DNA from: Owenia fusiformis
Taxonomy: Eukaryota; Annelida; Polychaeta; Sabellida; Oweniidae
Reading direction: 5' to 3'
DNA length: 64,000 nt
NCBI GenBank assembly: GCA_903813345.2
Contig: CAIIXF020000012.1
Span: forward strand, 12,010,932-12,074,931
Shown: in pieces, positions 11,677 through 23,900 of the stretch
Layout: every line of letters starts with the position of its first letter
Numbering within the stretch: position 1 is the stretch's first letter
The notes under the pieces: model-generated
Database searches by the model: none
What the model was told of the DNA's origin: nothing
What the model saw: the letters and a program-made list of their open reading frames with translations, nothing else
Program-made: the position numbers and the translations under genes

Positions 11677-13565
11677 TATATATAAAATATATTTGGAGTG
11701 GCCTTGACCCTTATTTTGTCTGGGAGCTTATTTTAGTCAAATCCCGTACATATTTCAGAGCACTTCCATGGACTTCGTTAAAAAAAGATGGGGAAAATTC
11801 CCAGCTTCATCCAATCCATATATACGCATACAGATTAAGACCGTTCAGCAACACTTTTCAAGAACGTTGTTTGGTGTGACTGGGTACCCATTTAAAATGC
11901 GTTCACACCTTTGCGCTGATTTGGTTAAATCATAAATGATGCATTTGTCATTATTGCATACCGTTATCAGAACTTTCATGTATAACTCAGAATAGGAAAG
12001 TAATTACTAGAATACACTCCAAAATCAATGCATTCTATGACAAAACAAATGTATCCTGTTTCAACACAATTAGTAATCAAAATATTTAATAGAAAACTTC
12101 ACAGAAGCTCAATTCGATATTTTATATTGAATTCGTATCAAATAATTCAGATAATGATCGCGTCTTCCTTCTAGCTACGGACGGCAATATGTGAATCCAA
12201 ATGATGTTGCCATGGTGATATCAAAATGGGATGTTTTTGAACTTCCACGTGTCATAATTAACAACGTTCTTGCACACAATGTTTGAATCATACCACAAAA
12301 AGGATAGATATAAAATTTAAAACGTTCTCAGTGAATGAGCAAGATGCAATATAGAAATTGCACAAATATCTCTACATAGGCTTCATTTTTAATTTATTTC
12401 AGTATGTAAAGTACATTATTGTAACATCAAAATCTATCCGTTTTTGAGTTTTGAAGTGTTCGCGGCCAGCTTTCTTGTAAGTTCCTTAGAAAGTAGAGAA
12501 TATGACTTATATTTGTGCAGTAGCAATACAAAGGAGAAACACCTCGTCACCCGGCACTTTTGAAAAATGATTTCCTAAGTGCTTACACCCTGTAGGGATT
12601 CGACTGTGCAATACCGCGTGCTAAATGTGTCTACCACTCTTCAAAGTAAATCAATCTTCGATAAATCCGACCCACACCTCGGTACGCCGCTAATGCTGAA
12701 ATTCCAAGAGCTTATTAGGCCTCCTTCCCACCTTTCCATCGGTCTATCAAACCAAATGTTAGTATGCTTTAAGTTTTCGAAAATAGCACGACCTGTTTGC
12801 CGAGACGCGGGTCGGTATTCCAAGATTGATATTTTATAAAGTTCAAGGCTTGAAGTATATCTCAGATTAAATAAATCCTAGTGTTTCAAAGATTGATAAA
12901 AAGTAATTGCATATTCGTTCACTAGCATTGAAATTAAAACGTACAACGGTACCCTGTCCGATGTAATACCACTTTCTTTACAATTTCAGATAGTTTACAA
13001 TATTTTCACGGCATTGTTGTGAGTAATTCAAAAAACTAAATTAGAATAGTTATGGAAATTTATATACTTTATCGAGTAACCTAATGTCAACAACTTAGTT
13101 TTCAAAAACAAATTCTATTACTGCAAGATCTCTTCGATTAAGCATGTCATAAGTTGTGGAAATTGTTTTAGGAACCATCACTTACAACATGGGTTCTTAG
13201 AATATCAGTATTGTATAATGCAATACACACTATACGCGCCAATTCAGTTCCCTGATTGATTTGTTTAGTCTACCTCTCAGTTTTGACAGCTATACTTATT
13301 CCAAATTATATCTCTATAATCTTATGCTCTCCAGTGATGTCTCTCAATATGTTGACTGAAGTATTTACTTTTGTGGTATTTGTGTGCATTTAACTGTCAT
13401 AACTCTTTCGGCTTTTCAATTTTTCCCTGGCTCCTACCTTTTTAGCTCAACTTTGTTTTCTAAAATAAAGGCCTAATACGTTTCTATTTTTTGTTTTAAA
13501 ATGGGTTAACTGACAGTCTGTTTTAGAGCTTACGTAACATTAAGCTTTGTTTATTGTTCTTGCAG
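11677..13565. other. Probable intron or 5' flank of the K2P channel gene
   Basis: This stretch precedes the splice acceptor at 13565. The missing 5' part of the channel (N-terminus, M1, first pore helix) should lie upstream on the plus strand, but no exon encoding it could be recognised here. A slightly G+C-richer patch at 12560-12840 has frames on both strands with no domain. Confidence 0.4.
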
Positions 13566-14368
13566 GTTATGGACATATTGCTCCCAAGACCGGATGGGGA
13601 AGAGTCTGTACCATGTTCTACGCCCTAGTCGGGATTCCACTCAATTTTCTCTTCCTTGCAAACATAGGCAGCTTTCTCGCTAATGCGTTTCGTTTTCTCT
13701 ACAAGAACATTTGCCTAGATAGGATATGTTCGCCATTTTGTCGTTGGTTACAGACGAAGACTATGAGACGGCCCAAGGGTGTGACAACGACGGTTAGTTA
13801 TGATACCAATGGTATGGAAATGGGTGAAAAGACGGATAAAAAACAACAGGATAGTATAAAACAAGATTATTCCTCCATCAACAAAAAGACAGGAAAGAAA
13901 AAGAAAAAAGTGACAATGCAAGTATCAATAGAAGATTTCGAACCTAGTATTTCAAATTGTAACCAAACGAGAACCCATGATTACAAACACCGCATATTGA
14001 AAAACCATTTGCAGTCGAAGGGGTCAGAAAAGGTGCGCGTGCCACTGACCTTGAGTTTCATGCTTATCGTCGGTTATATATTCCTAGGAGCTGCCCTCTT
14101 TACAATGTGGGAAGACGATTGGGATTATCTCATTGGATCCTATTTTTGTTTTATCACTCTCACCACTATAGGCTTTGGGGACTTTGTGCCTGGAACGCGG
14201 GTTGATTCTTGGGACGCACAACAGCGCCTGATATTTTGTTGTTTATACCTCGTTTTCGGGCTCGCCCTAATCGCCATGTGCTTTGATTTGATGCAGGATG
14301 AGGTGCGACAAAAGTTCCGCTGGCTGGGACAAAAGATCGGGTTGTTAGACAGACCGGACCAAACCTGA
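13566..14368 (+). CDS. Two-pore-domain potassium channel (K2P), 3' terminal exon
   Basis: K2P channels are dimeric membrane proteins that carry background K+ current; each subunit has four membrane helices and two pore loops. The exon opens at a TTCTTGCAG acceptor inside the first selectivity filter (codon split G|GT, giving GYGHIAPKT) and runs 267 residues to TGA. Visible parts are M2 (about 14-40), a long basic cytoplasmic loop (about 45-158, with KKTGKKKKK), M3 (about 160-180), the second pore with TTIGFGDF (GFG at about 203-205) and M4 (about 221-243). GYG followed by GFG is normal for K2P. The long M2-M3 loop with a short C-tail recalls TRESK and nematode TWK channels more than TREK/TASK, but the subfamily is not certain. 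M1 and the first pore helix are on an upstream exon not found. Confidence 0.92.
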
Positions 14369-14433
14369 TGAATATACTTGGAGTGGATTGAATTCAATAT
14401 ATTAGGTTTGGAAAGATACATGAAGGTCAGAGA

Positions 14434-14439
14434 AATAAA
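14434..14439 (+). terminator. Poly(A) signal of the K2P gene
   Basis: AATAAA lies 66 nt downstream of the channel stop codon, a usual distance for a short 3' UTR. No closer canonical hexamer is present. Confidence 0.7.
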
Positions 14440-16390
14440 TTACCAATAGGAAAAGTCGCACTGGTTACATTCTGTTTGCATTAGGGTGCCTCGACTGGAA
14501 TAAACTAATCTTTGATTAATGGGAACATTTTTCACTAAAACATCGGATTTACGAATTTTGTTATATCATTCTATTACAAGTGAAATATTTATACATTTGA
14601 TACATAGAAGTGTATGCTGGATAAAAAACGTCATTCTGTGTTCTGGATCCAAATGACATTAACAGAAGTTGTTACCCGCAGTTTCCTATAAGATCAAAAT
14701 GTTCTTGCATTCAATACCAAGGCAACGCACGTCTAATGATCATACATTTCGACATACCAATAAGCAGAATGGGCCACTATATATCTTGGTGTATCACCAT
14801 AAAACGACCTATATGTATATCATATTGCGATAGGACCGATGAACTTAAATGAATTGTGATCAGCATTTCCATCAATGATACTGCCAATGCCAGTTAAATA
14901 ATGCAGTGATATTAACCATAGAATTAAAAGATGGCGTTACCTGGTAGACACCGAGTTTGAAATGAACAACTATCCCGAAGTGAATACTATTTTCCGGCGG
15001 AGAATCATATCAACATTGAACTATGAAAGTTATTCTCCGAACTCAGGGCTACAGAACTCGCTCCTTTATTGGAGCCCCGCGGTCGAAGGATTATTAAAAT
15101 ACAAGGCTAAAATGTTAAACTGTGCACTCAGGCACTGTACGTTGTTGTTACCGTTTTCATTAAGCACATTCTCGAATCAAATTTTTGACATTATATATGC
15201 TGGTAAAAAACATTAAAAAGTAACATTGATTATGATCAGGCAGTGTAATCTTTTCGCATTTACATTTTTGATTGCTGTGGCAGCCGGAAGTGGGGATATT
15301 CGAAGCAATTGTGTCACAAGTATCACGTGACTGGCAAGTGTTTCATTCTCCCTGACATCTTACTTATTGTACTATACAATACAATTATACAATTTACAAA
15401 ATCCGAATAAATACAGCCGCCATCTTGTCCACTTCAGAATGTGGTCTTATTTCCATACAAAAATTCCAAAACACACAAGAAGTGATCGAGATATTGGCTG
15501 AAATCTTTTAGACTGTTGATTTTGAATTTATAGTCAGTTGTAATTTCAGAAAATAACGAAATTCTGACATTTTCCTTGTTGGGAAATATTGACTTGCGTC
15601 CCTGGGAGCCAATCCTCCTTGATCTGGAATTAAAAATAGAGTAGATCTTCTTTGAAGCATTCAGAAGTCCCAAAGCTATGTGTACCATCAATTTGATACA
15701 TATCAGATGATGTTGTTGATTTCGAATACGAATATCTTAATACACTATTGCCGTTGTCATTTCCGAACTAGTTCGCATATTCAAACATATCCCACTTGAC
15801 AAACTGACAATGTAAACACGCTTTGGGACACTTTTCCTATCGACAACACCCAATAGATGTCTCGCTTGCGCTTGCTTGTCAAATGATAGTTGTTTGACGA
15901 CTGCTTAGGATATTTCCGGTCAGCAATACCAATCAATTATTATTCAGACTCTATCTGGTAACATATGAACTAGTTTTTGATTGTTTTAAATTGTTTCTAT
16001 GTAACTGAACTCTCTAAACAAAATGAAGATCATTTTGTAACTTAGTTAAGTACAAATGTCTATAATTGAACTTCTCTTATACAATGACATACGATTTGTT
16101 GCAGGTGGATGTTTAAAACTTGGTGATTCGAAGAGCGACACGAGTATATGTCAGTATAATTTAAAAATGTTACAGCTTCTATTTTATTCAATATTTGTTT
16201 TTGATCGTTAAATTATATGAAAAACATGCGAAATAAAAATGATCAAGAATAGGCTGGTTTCTCTAGTTTGTTTTATTACGTTTGTTCTGAACTGTATATT
16301 TCAGTATTGTGAAATTATTTAAGATTGTGTCACATGTGGCAATTGGAAGATTTGGTTATGCATGGCCATCTCATACTCGTTTCCCAGTTT
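14440..16390. other. No gene seen
   Basis: AT-rich spacer. Frames at 14962-15216 (+) and 15434-15691 (-) have no recognisable domain or splice context. Confidence 0.45.
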
Positions 16391-16588
16391 GATTAACATC
16401 ATACCTTGAAAATAAAAGATCTGGTCATCTAGGGATTTAATGGTTCTGAGTCTACTTTGTAGTGTTTAATTATTTGTCCGATTGTCCGATTAACATCATA
16501 CCTTGAAAATCCAAGATGTGGTCATCTAGGGATTTAATAGTTCTGAGTCGCGTCTACTTTGTAGTATTTAATTATTTGTCCGATTGAA
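16391..16588. repeat. Tandem duplication of ~97 bp
   Basis: The stretch beginning GATTAACATCATACCTTGAA at 16391 is repeated directly at 16488 with only a few differences. One is a short GCG insertion in the second copy's GAGTCGCGTCTAC. High identity suggests a recent local duplication. Confidence 0.9.
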
Positions 16589-17147
16589 GAAAATAGTAAT
16601 TATCAGGCATCTGCCGGAAACAGCAATTGAGAGGGCACAGTAATCCCTGGGGTACATGATCCTACACATTCGTGTTCACGTTACTTGGAAATCGTGTAGC
16701 GTTACGCAACCTCTTAATTTTCTATGTTAGCCACTGTAAATCGGTTTGTATATCTAAGAAACTCTACCACGGCTCATAAAACGATGGATGTTTTTACCAA
16801 CGACGATGACAAAATTATTCGATGCTTTATCCATGGACTTTCAATTAGTTGAAAGCCCATGCGTCGATTGTAATAAACAATGCGACGTAATAAGATTTAG
16901 AAGTGCCGAAAGGATAACCGGTGACTAGGATGGGCCAATAACCTAAACCGTAAACCGACTCTCACTTTGCCAAAAACGAAATCTAAGGCTCAATCTTAAC
17001 TTTCGGCAGAGAGATGGCGGTTGTCGTCTTGAAAATTATGCCGTCGTACGTACAGTCTCACGCACAGGCCTCAAACGCCATCTTTCTGTTAACCTACGGT
17101 CTATAATTCGAAACCAAATTATTATGTTACGTATGTATGTTTACATA

Positions 17148-18444
17148 CAAGGTGACCCCAAAAACAGAACCCTCTAAAAGTATCATTATTTCTCAAATAC
17201 TTAACGTATTAACCCATTTTTATGTGCATAAACTAGAATCAATAGATTATAAAAGGATTTTAAATTTATTACACAATATTGATTATTTGTGATATCATGG
17301 ATATTCTTGGTAGTGTCCAATTTCGGAAAATCAACGTGAGACATAGAGGTTGCTTAATGGGAGGGATGGAATATGAATTTTATTCCCGGGGGAAAATATG
17401 AAATTGGCCAAGGAAATATCATATTGACCGGGGGCGATAGCCCGAGTGTCAATATGATATTTTCCGAGGCTAATATCATATTTTCTCAAGAAAAAAAATC
17501 ATTTTCCATCACGACCATCAATAACCTATTTATTCTGTAATAATTTTCTAAAACGTATTTATTTTTAATTTTTGTATGTCATCACCCAATGATTGTAACA
17601 TAAAATGATAAAATCTATCATACAACATTATTAGAAATTAGAAATTACCGGGATTATTTCTGATATGGGATTTGATACGGGATTTTAGGTGACACGGGAT
17701 CTGATACGGGATATTTTGTATATCAATTATATTCCGTTATTTTCCCGGGGAAAACATGTTATTATGGAATAAAAATCATATTTGAGATTTTTTAAGAAAT
17801 TCAGAAGGAAATTCCAAAGAATGCATGAAATCAATTAATATTTTAATTGATAAATGAAGAACGGGTATTTGCAAAATATCTAAAAAATCAAATGACTGAA
17901 ATTCCTGGCCTCTGAGCGAGAACACCTCAAACGCTGAAATTCCATTGGAAATCATTAAGACAGCAGAATGATTAGTTAAAAGCACTGTGATATCAAAGTC
18001 AAATATTTAATATTGAGTTGGAAGATGTAGAAAAGAGATATGTTAAACACCTGGATGGAAAAAGACCAACTCATCTATCCAGGGGGTTTCTTACAATTGG
18101 GTGTGAAAACACCAGAAAGCATTGTTTGTGATTGCATTGAATGCTAAGTTCCAAAATATCACCCAGAAGGTGCAGCCATACCTAAAGATGGCGTAAGGGT
18201 TGCTTGGACACTTCCTCATCAATGATCTCAACCTCTATACTCACAAAATGCAGAAGCAAAATGAATGTGATGGATTATTTAAACAAAGGATGGGCAACCC
18301 TTTGGTTGACACGAACTTTTCAAAATGTTCTTACATCCAAGGCCATAATTGTAGTTTCTGGACGTGAAAATTGAAGATGATTACATTATGTATTTAAGAA
18401 ATTATTACATTTTTGGAGGGTTCTGATTTTTGGGTCACCCTGTG
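17148..18444. mobile_element. Non-autonomous element with CAGGGTGACCC-type inverted ends
   Basis: The left end CAAGGTGACCCCAAAAACAG and the right end (read in reverse CACAGGGTGACCCAAAAATC) are inverted copies with about 60 bp of similarity. TA lies at both outer borders (17146-17147, 18445-18446). The 1.3-kb interior has no intact transposase. A related fragment lies at about 33402-33880 and another end at about 61087-61135, so this is a local repeat family. TA duplication and a CAGGGTG end fit the Tc1/mariner superfamily. Confidence 0.75.
17417..17466. repeat. Hairpin in the 17.1-18.4 kb element
   Basis: GAAATATCATATTGAC and its near-perfect reverse GTCAATATGATATTTTC surround a GGGGGCGATAGCCCGAGT loop that itself pairs GGGC/GCCC. 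It is the only strongly G+C-rich stem in the element interior. Confidence 0.7.
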
Positions 18445-19324
18445 TATGACGTGTATTTATCATACTCGTATACTTTTTATATGTTTTCTAGGCTGATAAA
18501 TGTTAAAAACCTCATTTGCTCAAATAACAGACGTATAGAAACGGCAAAAGAGTAGTATTTGCATCAGTAAGGGTATCGTATTTTTGAATTTAAGCATACA
18601 TGTAAATGAAGTCCTTTGAAGAAGGATGAGTCTTTGGAAATCTGGATATTTTACTTACTAAACCAATTGACCCTAATGTCTGCAGAAGGGGGGGGGGGGC
18701 AATCCGAACCCTCAGCTTTTTTCGTACCTTCGTTATTTTTTTAGCTTGAGCCACAAATATGAGACACCTTTTGGCGTAAAAATCAAGGTGATTGAGAGTA
18801 GAGAGGCAAATAATGAGAGTTGAAACTTGGTGCCAATAGAACTGAAATCCATAAAATATTGATTCTTAATTTATTTCTAATACTCTAGAACATTTAAAAA
18901 GATGATGATTGCTCTGTTTGATAGAAAATCATTTAGCAGATTGAATTCTATTTCCAATATCCTTTATTTCATGAAAATCGAGCCGCTATTGACTATATTA
19001 TGCTTTTTTTTAAATGTAAAACACGACAGTTAATCGCGAAACGTGTTCAGAATTATGATGATGCCTTCTTCGAAATTTTAGATATAATCTTTTTATTGTC
19101 CCCTTTCAATTTCACTAATTTGATGTTTATGCCATTGCCAGGTTGTTGCTAGGCAAAATCATAAATTAAAATTATATTGAAATAATATCAAGCCAAGCAT
19201 CTACCTATTTTTTTAAATTAAATACTGATTCGTATTTGTTGTACCACTTGAAATATGAAGGCGAAAGACAAAAAAAGTTGAACTTGATATTGTTGATTAT
19301 TCAATTTCGTGTTGCATTGGCTTC
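18445..19324. other. No gene seen
   Basis: AT-rich, with a run of nine or more G at about 18690. No exon supported. Confidence 0.5.
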
Positions 19325-19329
19325 AATAG

Positions 19330-19856
19330 CACTGGTGATCCGCTCGATTACGCTGGTTACCGAAACGGTTCGTTTTGGTAACAAAATGTCGGAACGTCGA
19401 AGGTACGATTTTTCTTTTTCCTTATTTCACGCGTTGTAGGCAGAATCCCAACGACGTTTTTCTCAAAAACGTGTATCAGCATTATATGTTTTAGAAAATA
19501 TACATGTTTGCGAAAAAATAGCTCAGAAAACAACAGAATCGTCGATTTAATTCCTCACTTAAGTTATATAAACGGTTTGAGTTAAAAGTACAGATCTTAA
19601 CTGTTTTTCGAAAAACCGTTTATGTAACTTAAGTGAGGAATTAAATCAAGGATTCTGTTGTCTTCTGAACTATTTATTCGTAAATATGTATATTTTCTTA
19701 AACATATGATACTGATACACGTTTGTGTTAAAATGTCAAGGGAATTCTGCCTACAACGTGTGAAATAAGGAAAAAAAACTTACCTTCGATGTTCCGACAT
19801 TTTGTTACCAAAACGAACCGTTTCGGTAACCAGCGTAATCGAGTGGATCACCAGTG
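19330..19856. mobile_element. 527-bp near-perfect palindromic MITE with AATAG duplication
   Basis: Almost the whole element is one inverted repeat. It starts CACTGGTGATCCGCTCGATT, and the reverse of its right end starts CACTGGTGATCCACTCGATT. Pairing continues through the arms (about 260 bp each) to a centre near 19593. Perfect 5-bp direct repeats AATAG lie immediately outside (19325-19329 and 19857-19861). The reading frame across the left arm is not a gene. A transcript of this DNA would form a long hairpin RNA. Confidence 0.92.
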
Positions 19857-19861
19857 AATAG

Positions 19862-20661
19862 GATTTCGCAATACCTGCTATATTTGAAGTTCAGTTATAT
19901 AAGCTTACCTTCATTTAAGTTTCATTTGAAAGAACAGATTATTCTTTTAGAAAGCGTTGCATTTTTGCACAAAAACATTATTTTGAAAGAAAATTGAATT
20001 TTTTTTAAAATGTCAAAAATGTACACCCCTAGGTTACGTTGACCTCGATTTGACCTTTGTTATTACTTTTTCAAAGAATGCAATATAAGGTTGAAATCAA
20101 CGAATGAAGTAATGAAAAATCGCAGAGAGAGGGGAGGGGTCCAAGTGACCCCCCCCCCCCCCTTGCGACTAAGTGTTATGAAAAAAAGTTACAGACATTA
20201 GAGCTAATAGGTTGTTTGTCCAGCTATTTCTCAACTTGTCGTCAAACGGGTACCGAACGAGGGTTGTCGACCGTTGTAATGATTAATTGTATCCTTTGTT
20301 ATATCAAGGTCGGAGATGTCATGAAAGAATACATGTTACGTGTACCTCTCCTTTTGAAGACACTAGGTGCTGAAAAGGCAAGATTAAATATAAACAAGGC
20401 CTAAAACAAGTAAACAAGTCTAATGATTTTAAAATTCTTGGGATTGGTGAAATTTTTTAGGTTAATTTGAGTAATCATTTTCGCGGACTATCGGACCGGG
20501 ATTATGTATATTAGCAGAATATAGAGCTGCATATCCGATAAACAATAAATCGACAACTTATCTGAAAGAAAATTCTTCATTGAAAAAGAACAGAGAAGGG
20601 GGTATTTTTAACCATGGATAAATACATGTAGCAATAAGACATCAACTTATCTAAAATAGCA
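19862..20661. other. 5' flank of gene A; no conserved promoter block
   Basis: It contains a long C-run (about 20150-20162). At about 20027-20090 it carries a copy of a dispersed repeat with CCTAGGTTACGTTGACCTCG, related to 47140-47345 in reverse. Genes B, C and D share an upstream block with CACTGTGGTTGG that is absent here, so gene A seems to have a different 5' region. Confidence 0.45.
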
Positions 20662-20974
20662 ATGTATTCACGTTTGGCTCAGCAGTTTATGACTTCTTTG
20701 GCCTTGGTCGGTCTTTCATGGACATTATCATCACCATCTGGAACTTTTTTTGAAATGGGAGTACCTGGCCAGTCTTTGGATGATGTATATACCCTAGAGA
20801 GTATAAATGTGCGAAGTTTAGCTGAATGCAGCCGATCCTGTAAACTAAACGATGAGTGTTACTCGTTCAACTTTGAGCATGGCGCAACGGGAATGGCACA
20901 ATGTGGTCTTGTGTATTGTAATGCAGAAGTAAATAACTCTGCATTGGTTTCTAACACCGCAATGACATACTATA
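20662..20974 (+). CDS. Gene A exon 1: signal peptide and PAN/apple-like domain
   Basis: It begins MYSRLAQQFMTSLALVGLSW, a hydrophobic secretion signal. A PAN/apple-type pattern follows: LAECSRSCKLNDECYSFNFE and then two cysteines in CGLVYCNA, ending near MTYY. Identity with exon 1 of gene B is high throughout. Known PAN modules bind protein or carbohydrate; the ligand here cannot be told. Confidence 0.85.
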
Positions 20975-23900
20975 AACTTCATTGGAAGAGACTGATTAAA
21001 AACACAATCGGTAATTACCAGAGAAACGGTTACAAGGCAACATGTTCGTTATATAGACGCCATGATATATGTGTTAACATTTCCGATGTAAATATACGTG
21101 TCGGATCCCTTGGATCTATGAAACCCTGCGTCTGGTGGATCTTGGCAAGGAAAAAACCACAATATACCCCGCAGTGTAAAACAATGATGAGACTAGCCAC
21201 TGATTGTCACGATCTACGCGTAAAAAATTCAGGTGTAAATAGTATTTGTATTGTCTGTAACAGGTTCGAAACAGAAACAATTGATCACTTTATCATGAAA
21301 TGTCCAAAATGGCAAGAACATCGTAACCAAATAGGTTTAATTACAAGAAAATACGGTGCTTTTAAAGAACTAGATAAGATATTTGCATATCCCGAGTGTG
21401 AAATTGATGACGATGATATGATAAGTATTGCATGTATAGTGCATAAAATGACTATTGTTAGATCAAACATTCTGAAAGAATACGTTGGCCAGTCGATTAT
21501 TATATTATAAAGACACTCTTGAAAGAACCAATGTCCTATAAAACATAAACAGTATTCATCCATTTAAAATGGAAGCTTTTTATTTAATTGTGTGATGTTA
21601 CCAAATGTAAATATGTTTGTAAAACCACTCTGTTTAAATACAGGTAAATAAATAATTAAATTAAATATAGACAGGTAACAAAGACAATATTTCCTAAATA
21701 TTGTTCTAATCTTATTAATCTGCATTTTTGGTCCGTTTCCTTTGGTACCTTTGCGTTCATAATCACATTTATCATATCATTTTTAAAACGTACTCCACAA
21801 AGAGGAAGAATGAATTGAATTTTCACACTCATGAATATTATAATGAGCCGCTTAAAAATCTGTGACGTCAATGAGAGAAACTTTTTCCCGCGAAAAACAA
21901 ATGCATTTGAGTTTACATGTAAATCCTTGGTTGATAGCTGTAAGTTTTACCTCTTCAAATGTGGAAGTAATCAGTAAATTATGGATAGATTTTTATTGAA
22001 CGTCAAATTGACATTTATTTACGCCTTCTAAGCGATTTTAATATTAAATTTCTGTTCATAATGAGTAAATAAATTGAAGAGAATTACTCCCGGTCAGTTT
22101 TCAATCATAATGGGAACTACATGTGAACAGGTGAAATTATCATAATCATTGGTTCACCAACATTATAACATGTCTCTCATGCATAAAAATATATAGATAG
22201 ACAATCTATTTTAAGTTATCTTCAGTGTCATTTGATGATATGTTCAAATTAAAAAAAATTGCTCATTGACTTCACTACTCCCATAATTCAATCAACTAAA
22301 CACGATTACTTCCTGTTTATTTCTGTAAGTCATATCAGATCGTATCTTGAAAATATAATACATGAAAGCATCGGGATATAGAATTGATATATTCCAATGT
22401 CTATTTCCCGCTGTGTATCTCCCGATCCAAATATTCCCTGGGAAATGTTTTTATTCAGCGTAGAAACAATCAATTTGTTAGAATATCTTGCATAAGCAAA
22501 ACGGTCAAAATAGATCCAGCACACCGCAGAATTTTTTTAACCAAAATGATGATGGATTTCTCGAAAATAATGAGAACGCTTAGAAAACGAACCTGAATAT
22601 GCAGGGTGTCCTGAAAACTTCACTTGTGAAACCTCACTGGTCATAGGATAAATTAGTTATATGATGATCGGTTTTGAATAATGATCACTGAAAAGATTTC
22701 AAAGAAAGAGCGTATATCATATAATATTTATTGATGATATGTTGACATTGCTGATCGCTGATGTTGAATTAATACCAATGGTAACGATATCGTATACGTA
22801 CTATGAACAAATTTCATTTGGTAAATAATAAAGTAATGGGTTAAGTCTAGCTTCTTGGATATAACATTTGGCTTCGAAGTTATCTTTTTAATAGCCAATG
22901 AGATAATTTAACCGAGTTGTTTGTAACTTCACAATTTACATTTTTTGTTTACAATCGCACGAGATATGTGAGCCCGGGTATGTGGAGCTGATCTCAGAAG
23001 TCTTAATAAACAATAGTTCTGTCAAAAATGATTAATTTAAATTACATAAGGTTCGGAAATAAAGTGCCCCGTCCATATTTCATAATTGATTAAAAAATAT
23101 AGTGCATTGGGCAAATAGAATCCTTTTTATTGTAGTTTATTCAAAATATTCCTATGCTGGCTGTACTAATTCTTCAAAACTTTCAGTCATTGACGTCATT
23201 GATTTGACTCATTTGCATACAACCAATCAGCGCGCCGGAAATTATCGATTTTCTTTACTTTGTGGAAAGGTGAATAGACAAAAATTATACATCATTGTAA
23301 AAATCTTTAGTTTTCCTGAAATAAAGTGACTTTGCACTTTGGGGATTCTTAGAAATTAGACATGAAAAGGAATGACACAAGCCAGAAATATTCTAAAATT
23401 GAAACATTTTTTTGTTAGGCTGCTCGCTAGATCCGATTCTCTCTCTTTAAATATTTTGAAATGATAAATCATAGTGTCATCGGATGATCTTTTTTGGCAG
23501 AATACGAAGTTACCTATTTTAATCCACTCCCCCTCCATCCAATATTAATTTATTTCGATTATTTTTTTGTATAACGTATGGAAACTAACTTTAAAAAGTG
23601 AGCAATGTCATTAGTGTTATGATAATAACGTCCCTTATACCTATTTATTACAGGTCGTGTAGACCATTGTTGCCTGATTTATAGCAAAAACATTGACTTT
23701 TACACGTTGGTGATGATGCGCCTTTTTTAATAGATCTCATATCTTAGAAGCGAATCAGTTCAAAAAAAATACTAGAAGACCTAACATATTTTGCCATGCA
23801 CTGCGCCTATTCATTTGGCAATTCAGTTGTCAATTTTTTCTTGAAAAATAAATCTTAAATTTGTTGATTTTTTGCAGAAATCGCCTACTCCCCCTCCATC

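Noticed and set aside
12579-12839. Overlapping 86-aa (+) and 60-aa (-) frames
   Set aside because: No domain, splice context or conservation evidence; not found to match the missing K2P 5' exon.
17979-18400. Transposase gene shared by the 17-18 kb and 33 kb copies
   Set aside because: Both copies have stops in every frame and no DDE-type motif could be recognised, so only a repeat was annotated.
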